Source: Anaerolineales bacterium
Lineage (GTDB): Bacteria > Chloroflexota > Anaerolineae > Anaerolineales > Villigracilaceae
Assembly: GCA_025938055.1 (NCBI GenBank)
Contig: JAICQC010000210.1
Coordinates: 1 to 8,016 of the forward strand
Direction: 5' to 3'
DNA length: 8,016 nt
The notes beneath the pieces were generated by a model. It ran no database searches. It was not told where the DNA came from and saw only the letters and a list, made by a program, of their open reading frames with translations. Below are positions 4,016 to 8,016 of this stretch, piece after piece. The position numbers and the translations under genes are program-made. How positions within the stretch are numbered: position 1 is the stretch's first letter; every line of letters begins with the position of its first letter.

Positions 4016-5590
4016 ATGGCGACCCAATCCTGTACCTGCGACCCGAAAGACGTGGACCCCTCCCGTGATTTTTATGCCAGCGGCAAGATCCATGTCTTCA
4101 TTGTCCTGAACCTGCGCAATTACGTGACGGGCATCGAGAAGATGGACTTCGAGCGCTTACGGGGCGGAGAGGCATTTGCCCGCGTGCTGCGAGAACTTGC
4201 CCCGTCTGCCGGCTTTCTCGAAGACGAACAGGACCGGGAAACGGCGACCCGGGGACACGACTTCCAGGTGTTCCGAGGTCACCTTGCCGAGCACTGGCTG
4301 TTCCCCACCTTTCACCTGCAAAAGGAAATTGTCGAGCCGCCCGCCGACGTCCCTGCCCGGGAGTGGGAACGCCACGAGTTCCATGTGCGGCTCTCGCGCA
4401 CCGGCTTCATCGAAGTGCGCATCACGCACGAGCTGCCGGCGGAGGGCGAGACGATCGTGGACATCCTGCAAAGCCAGCTGGAGCTGGCGGCACGCGGGGC
4501 GCTGGAGAGCCGCCGCTCGCTGCAGATCAAGCTGGCAATGCACTGCGCCAATCTCTTTGTGCGCGAGCTGCCCGGCGAGATCACCATCCACGAGCAGAAC
4601 AGCAACGAGAAGGTGGACTTCTCCTTCCAGGAAGTGGACCGGCAGGCGAGCCTCCCGTACCGGCAGCGCTACATGACCATGTTCTTCTCCGGCATCCGCT
4701 GCGGCAAGTGCAGCAACCGCCTGGAGGCAAACCGTCTGCGAGACCACTACGCCAAGACCCTGGCAGCCATCCTGGAAGGCGTGCTGGTGGAGGAAGAGCC
4801 AGGCAGGCTGACGCTGCCGAATATGGACAGCGACCGCGCCGGGATCCTGGACCTGGCAAGCTGGCAGGATGACCTGTGCGTCTTCGCCCCGGAGCGGGCA
4901 CTGATCTACTTCCCGCAGAAACGCATCTACCTCTTTGGGCAGACCGGGACCGAGGCGGTGCCGTACGAGCGCTACTGGGAATGCATCGTGCGCGGCATCG
5001 AGCACACGGTCACCGTCCGTGCCGCGATGCAGATCATCGAGTACGAAACCACAAAGCATCTCGACATTGTCCCGGCACTGACGAAAAAGGTGGTGGACGG
5101 CAGCGTCACCCGCGCGGACAAGGAAGAGATCAGCCAGATGTCGCAGGAGGTGGCGAACACCTTCAACCTGCTGCCGCTGCTGCGGGATGTGCTGGTGCCC
5201 ACCTCGTCCTATCGCGCCGGGTATGCCATCAAGAAGTTCGAGCATCTGGCGGCAGTGCTGAACATCAAGGAGATTGAGGGGCACGTGGAGCACAACGTGG
5301 ACGAGCTGGTCACCTTTGTGCAGTTCTTCGCCAGCATGAAGCTGGACGACGAGCTGAACCGGGTCGGGATCCTGCTGGGCGTGGTGGCGCTGGCGGTTGC
5401 AGGTCCGTCCTTCCTGACCGACTATCACGCCTTCTTCGTCCAGGCGTATGGCTTGCCTGAATGGACGGAGGTGGCGGTGTCCCTGGTCATCACCGCCCTG
5501 GCAGCCACCCTGATCGCGATGCTGCTTGCCCCGGAGTGGCTGCGAAGACTGACGCACCGCTTCCGGGCGCTCACCCGGCGGATCTTCTGA
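4016..5590 (+). CDS. Uncharacterised 524-aa protein with C-terminal two-helix membrane anchor
   Basis: The start at 4016 is favoured because GAGGGAG (4000-4006) lies nine bases upstream; TTG 3992 and ATG 3998 are in frame but lack a site. Residues 1-440 are soluble, rich in E, R, H and D, with CTC at 6-8 and a CGKC pair at 229-232 that might bind metal. I recognise no named domain. Two membrane helices follow near the C-terminus, about 449-468 (VGILLGVVALAVAG) and 484-505 (EVAVSLVITALAATLIAMLL), separated by a short loop, and the tail is basic (RRLTHRFRALTRRIF). The positive tail and large N-terminal part suggest both ends are cytoplasmic. A long soluble domain ending in a paired membrane hairpin resembles the topology of CorA-type channels, but no GMN motif is present in the loop, so this is not a CorA call. 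The gene is GC-rich, and the lectin gene follows after about 100 bases. Confidence 0.85.
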   Translation: MATQSCTCDPKDVDPSRDFYASGKIHVFIVLNLRNYVTGIEKMDFERLRGGEAFARVLRELAPSAGFLEDEQDRETATRGHDFQVFRGHLAEHWLFPTFHLQKEIVEPPADVPAREWERHEFHVRLSRTGFIEVRITHELPAEGETIVDILQSQLELAARGALESRRSLQIKLAMHCANLFVRELPGEITIHEQNSNEKVDFSFQEVDRQASLPYRQRYMTMFFSGIRCGKCSNRLEANRLRDHYAKTLAAILEGVLVEEEPGRLTLPNMDSDRAGILDLASWQDDLCVFAPERALIYFPQKRIYLFGQTGTEAVPYERYWECIVRGIEHTVTVRAAMQIIEYETTKHLDIVPALTKKVVDGSVTRADKEEISQMSQEVANTFNLLPLLRDVLVPTSSYRAGYAIKKFEHLAAVLNIKEIEGHVEHNVDELVTFVQFFASMKLDDELNRVGILLGVVALAVAGPSFLTDYHAFFVQAYGLPEWTEVAVSLVITALAATLIAMLLAPEWLRRLTHRFRALTRRIF

Positions 5591-5622
5591 GGGAAGGAAC
5601 TGCCGGGCTGAGCAGCGATTCC

Positions 5623-5651
5623 TTTACACAACGTCCCTTTGGGAGTAAAGT
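5623..5651 (+). promoter_or_regulatory. Possible promoter for the lectin-LysM gene
   Basis: TTTACA (5623-5628) and TAAAGT (5646-5651) are separated by 17 bases. They match five of six and four of six consensus positions. A start near 5658 would leave about 35 bases before the ATG at 5694, so the gene may be transcribed independently of its upstream neighbour. Confidence 0.4.
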
Positions 5652-5693
5652 CACACCATCAGCCGGTGGATGAAATCAGATAAGGAGAACAGC

Positions 5694-6773
5694 ATGCCGT
5701 GGAGCAATTGGAAGACAGATGATATCGGAATCCAGGTCTCAGGTGCGCCTGCCGTTTCTTCCTGGGAGCAGGGCCGCCTGGATGTGTTCGTGCGCAGTAC
5801 CGATAACCGCCTGTTTCACAGGGTGTATCAGAACGAAGCGTGGCAGGGCGCCAACTGGAGCGACCTCTCGGACGGGCACACGATCCAAACCTCGCCTGCC
5901 GCGGTCTCGTGGGGACCCAACCGCATCGACCTGTTTGCCGTCTGGGATAACGAGATACATCACCGCGCCTTCCACAACGGGGCGTGGAGCCCGTGGGCGG
6001 AAAACCTGGCAGGCGCCACAAACGATGCCCCGGCGGCAGCCGCCGGGAAAACCCTGCGGGTGGATGTGCTCGTGCGGACGAGCGATAACCTGATGTCTCG
6101 CCGCTACTGGGAGGCGGGCGCATTCGTCGGCTGGAAGAACTGGGAGACGGTCGGCGGCATCTCGCACCAGCTGATGGGCGCACCCGCGGCGGTGGCGACC
6201 AATCTCAACCGGGTGGACTGCTTCGGGCGCGACCCTGCCGGGAACCTGATGCATGCCTGGTATCAGGGCATTATCGAAGAACATTTTTCGGAGATCGACA
6301 TCCTGCCCATTCAGGATACGCCCGCCGTCGTCTCGGGCATTACTGCCGACCGTGGGCGGGTTGATGTGTTCGTGCGCGGCACCGACGATCTGCTCAAGCA
6401 CCGCATCTTTTATACTCGGTTGGTGCGCGGCGAAACCAGGGGCGAAACGACTTATACGGCCGTGGAAGGCGATTATCTGCTGAAGATCGCCCGCAAGTTC
6501 AACATGCGGCTGGAAAACCTGAAAGCGCTCAACCCGCAGATCCAGCCGCCCGATTACCTGGTGCGCCCCGGCGACAGGATCGTTATTGCGGGTCACCAGT
6601 CCGGGACCATCTACAGCGATTGGGAGCCGGGCAGCATCTGGGAGAATATCAGCGTCAACAAGATCGCCAGCGCGCCGGCGGGGGTGGCATGGTGGAGTGG
6701 GAATACCCTGAAGCGCATCGATTGCTTTGCCCAGTCCCCCGACCGTCGTCTGATCCACACCTGGTGGACGTAA
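5694..6773 (+). CDS. PLL-like beta-propeller lectin with an inserted LysM domain
   Basis: The start at 5694 is set by AAGGAG (5682-5687), six bases upstream. The 359-aa protein has six repeats of the pattern [AST]PA[VAG]..........R.D[VLC]F.R..D..L.HR, at roughly residues 18, 67, 115, 165, 212 and 328. Examples are APAVSSWEQGRLDVFVRSTD and SPAAVSWGPNRIDLFAVWDN. This is the blade repeat of PLL/AAL-like sugar-binding propellers. Between repeats 5 and 6, residues 253-300 form a LysM module (TYTAVEGDYLLKIARKFNMR, then LENLKALNPQIQ and LVRPGDRIVIAG), a peptidoglycan/chitin-type glycan binder. There is no signal peptide or membrane segment, so export would need another route or cell lysis. It sits about 100 bases after the membrane-hairpin gene on the same strand. 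Binding two kinds of glycan is inferred from fold families; ligands are not known. Confidence 0.88.
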   Translation: MPWSNWKTDDIGIQVSGAPAVSSWEQGRLDVFVRSTDNRLFHRVYQNEAWQGANWSDLSDGHTIQTSPAAVSWGPNRIDLFAVWDNEIHHRAFHNGAWSPWAENLAGATNDAPAAAAGKTLRVDVLVRTSDNLMSRRYWEAGAFVGWKNWETVGGISHQLMGAPAAVATNLNRVDCFGRDPAGNLMHAWYQGIIEEHFSEIDILPIQDTPAVVSGITADRGRVDVFVRGTDDLLKHRIFYTRLVRGETRGETTYTAVEGDYLLKIARKFNMRLENLKALNPQIQPPDYLVRPGDRIVIAGHQSGTIYSDWEPGSIWENISVNKIASAPAGVAWWSGNTLKRIDCFAQSPDRRLIHTWWT

Positions 6774-6787
6774 GGGAGGCGTGATCC

Positions 6788-7006
6788 ATGGCTGATATCA
6801 AATACGAAATCGTGACCCCCTCCGCCCGCTGCGCAGGGTGTCCCCAAATGCGACATAAAAATATCAAATAATTAGCAGACCACTACCTGTCGTATTTGGG
6901 GGAGGCAGGGTGGGGGTCGGATCACGAGAAAATGGGGAAAGGCGTCACGCTGAGGCGGGAGCAACGTATCGCTTTGAAGGAGTTGTTGAACAGCATAGAA
7001 CTGTAG
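6788..7006 (+). pseudogene. PC4/YdbC-like ssDNA-binding protein gene, interrupted
   Basis: GGGAGG (6774-6779) and an ATG at 6788 begin MADIKYEIV, the typical N-terminus of bacterial PC4-like (YdbC-type) small nucleic-acid-binding proteins. From 6920 the same frame gives DHEKMGKGVTLRREQRIALK and ELLNSIEL to a TAG at 7004-7006, which is their typical C-terminus. The conserved middle (the strands with GW.KELN, SWN and PKYD.R.W in relatives) is absent. In its place are bases 6814-6918, which form a palindromic element and bring a stop at 6869-6871. The product would be a 27-aa fragment lacking the DNA-binding sheet, so the gene is called broken. The protein family usually binds single-stranded DNA or RNA as a dimer. 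Family assignment is from memory of both ends, which agree. Confidence 0.75.
6814..6918 (+). repeat. MITE-like palindromic element within the PC4-like gene
   Basis: The ends are perfect 7-bp inverted repeats, GACCCCC (6814-6820) and GGGGGTC (6912-6918). Inside lies a longer pair, CCCCAAATGCGACA (6842-6855) with TGTCGTATTTGGGG (6888-6901), 13 Watson-Crick pairs plus one G-T, around a 32-base AT-rich centre. The nested hairpin and gene-interrupting position are those of a small non-coding palindromic repeat. No transposase is encoded within it, and no other copy is seen in the window. Confidence 0.75.
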
Positions 7007-7021
7007 CGGGTGTATTTAAGT

Positions 7022-7051
7022 TTGAGGAGTGTCCATATAAATTGTTATAAT
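7022..7051 (+). promoter_or_regulatory. Promoter of the secreted metalloprotease gene
   Basis: TTGAGG (7022-7027) and a perfect TATAAT (7046-7051) are separated by 18 bases. The predicted start near 7058 leaves an untranslated leader of about 60 bases before the ATG at 7121. The stretch 7007-7120 holds no other clear feature. Confidence 0.6.
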
Positions 7052-7120
7052 CTTCTATAGAACGCGGCGGATGGGGGTTCGCAACTGGTAACGGTTTTAG
7101 AAGTAATGGAGGAACAGGCA

Positions 7121-7846
7121 ATGCGTATCAAACGAAGGTTCACCAATGTGGTAGTCTTGACGGCGCTCTTGCTCTCTGTGCTGGTGCTGCCGGTGTCTGC
7201 CAGGGGGAGACCGCCGGGCGGTGGCGGAGGCGGCAACCAGGGACCAATTAGCTGTAACCTGCCCGAGTCGAACGCCGAGGCGCTCGAGATCTTGAGCAAC
7301 TACTATCCCGGCTACTGGTGGGATCACACCGACCTGACCATCGCCGTGCAGTCGGCTCCGAACGTGGACGCAAAGTTTCTCAAGTCTATCAATAAGGCGA
7401 TCACCACCTGGACGAATGTGCTTGAAGACTGCTTCGACGGAGCGATCACGCTCACGAATGTGACGGGCTCGCATCCCAGCGCCCAGAAAGCCGACATCGT
7501 CCTGCACTATGTGCCAACGGCGGGTGGCGCTTCGTTCGACGGCTATGCCATCTGCGGCGACCACGGCTGTCCGAACATCCTGGTCCGCTCGGACGTGCCG
7601 CCGAGGGATGAGTACAGTCCTGAGTACGTCGGCTGGGTGACGCTGCATGAAGTTGGTCACGCGCTGGGGCTGGGTCACACCACCAATCTGCTCGAGAGCA
7701 CCGATCTGATGGGCTACGGCTGGCCCGACCTGGGCGACCCGGTCCTTTCAGAGTGTGACATCGAGGGAATCGCCTTTGTCTTTGCCTGGGTCTTCGAAGG
7801 CAGCGCTCCGCACAAGCCTGCGGAGGGTCCGTTTGAATGTTCGTAG
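7121..7846 (+). CDS. Secreted matrixin-like zinc metalloprotease
   Basis: GGAGGA (7108-7113) lies seven bases before the ATG at 7121, giving MRIKRRFTNVVVLTALLLSV, a clear Sec signal peptide: basic N-region, hydrophobic core, and probable cleavage after VSA at residue 27. A Gly-rich linker (33-38) follows. The catalytic site is HEVGHALGLGH (176-186), the metzincin HExxHxxGxxH zinc motif with Glu177 as general base, and LMGY (196-199) as the Met-turn. ADIVLHYVP (124-132) is the usual preceding strand of matrixins. Six cysteines after the signal (45, 104, 145, 150, 212, 240) suggest disulfides in an exported protein. At 241 aa there is room for little besides the catalytic domain, and no long propeptide or cysteine-switch motif is obvious. 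Substrate is unknown. It has its own promoter and is probably not part of the upstream lectin unit. Confidence 0.93.
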   Translation: MRIKRRFTNVVVLTALLLSVLVLPVSARGRPPGGGGGGNQGPISCNLPESNAEALEILSNYYPGYWWDHTDLTIAVQSAPNVDAKFLKSINKAITTWTNVLEDCFDGAITLTNVTGSHPSAQKADIVLHYVPTAGGASFDGYAICGDHGCPNILVRSDVPPRDEYSPEYVGWVTLHEVGHALGLGHTTNLLESTDLMGYGWPDLGDPVLSECDIEGIAFVFAWVFEGSAPHKPAEGPFECS

Positions 7847-7858
7847 AGTAGGAACAGC

Positions 7859-8016
7859 ATGACTTCGCCGGGCGGGCTTGAATATGGTTCAAGCCCATCA
7901 GGTGTTTTCACAGGTACGAGTCTCCAGACCATACTCGAGGACCGGGAGGAAGTAACAGCAGTCGGATCACCGCCGGCGCCATATACCTTTAACAAATTCA
8001 TCCGAAGTGTCCGCCC
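7859..8016 (+). CDS. Partial hypothetical ORF at the window end
   Basis: An ATG at 7859, twelve bases after the protease stop and preceded by a modest AGGA, opens a frame that continues to the window edge (52 codons): MTSPGGLEYGSSPSGVFTGT, then SLQTILEDREEVTAVGSPPA and PYTFNKFIRSVRP. No family is recognised. It could be a co-transcribed gene or a chance frame. A perfect hairpin (7874-7896) inside its first codons argues for caution, because it might be the protease terminator instead. Confidence 0.42.
   Translation, partial: MTSPGGLEYGSSPSGVFTGTSLQTILEDREEVTAVGSPPAPYTFNKFIRSVR
7874..7896 (+). repeat. Perfect 9-bp hairpin after the protease gene
   Basis: GGGCTTGAA (7874-7882) pairs with TTCAAGCCC (7888-7896) around a 5-base loop. 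A short T-run (7904-7907) follows but not directly, so this is a weak terminator candidate or a local control hairpin. Confidence 0.45.

Noticed and set aside
4157..5557. A 466-codon open frame on the minus strand opposite the membrane-hairpin gene
   Set aside because: Its translation is rich in H, Q, R and G without domain-like patterns, as expected for the antisense of a GC-rich gene. The plus-strand frame has a ribosome site, membrane helices and sensible composition.
4016..5590. Calling the membrane-hairpin protein a CorA-type magnesium transporter
   Set aside because: Only the topology is similar. The GMN signature is missing from the loop after the first membrane helix and I see no other CorA motif.
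5739..6758. A 339-codon minus-strand open frame opposite the lectin gene
   Set aside because: The plus strand encodes clear PLL repeats and a LysM domain; the antisense frame is a codon-bias shadow with no ribosome site of note.

Overview
The window is bacterial DNA: Shine-Dalgarno sites, sigma-70-like promoters, an intrinsic terminator and a cyclic-di-GMP class I riboswitch are all readable. It looks like a chromosomal accessory region of an environmental bacterium. The mix of two REP-associated tyrosine transposases with their palindromes, a PC4/YdbC-type remnant, a secreted metzincin and a PLL-type lectin would fit Chloroflexota or a similar multi-phylum soil or sediment group. That placement is inference and weak.

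Layout. (1) 1-303, minus strand: the edge of a small-gene cluster, with one partial gene and a possible upstream partner overlapping it by ATGA. (2) 380-1276, plus strand: an extended -10 promoter, a c-di-GMP-I aptamer, a clean terminator with a visible competing anti-terminator pairing, a 13-codon leader ORF coupled by ATGA, and a 193-aa protein of unknown function with an Ig-like second half. (3) 1362-2289: a long hairpin, then a RAYT transposase framed by two related palindrome pairs in direct orientation. (4) 2293-3185: a VOC-fold protein on the minus strand with its own strong promoter, and a divergent small conserved hypothetical gene. (5) 3253-3870: a second, different RAYT with palindromic repeats inside its reading frame. 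(6) 4016-6773: a high-GC pair, an uncharacterised protein with a C-terminal membrane hairpin followed by a six-repeat PLL-like lectin with a LysM domain inserted between repeats 5 and 6. (7) 6788-7006: a PC4/YdbC-like gene whose middle is replaced by a palindromic element. (8) 7121-8016: a secreted matrixin-like zinc protease with a good promoter, and the start of another ORF that runs off the window.

Working together: the region does not read as one operon. The clearest regulatory unit is the riboswitch plus its 193-aa target. The lectin-LysM protein and the secreted protease are plausible cell-surface or extracellular factors, but only proximity links them. The two RAYT loci and the palindrome in the PC4 gene show repeated colonisation by small palindromic elements. 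The most distinctive observations are the LysM insertion into a propeller lectin, the palindromes in corresponding loops of two different RAYTs, and the c-di-GMP switch on a gene of unknown function.
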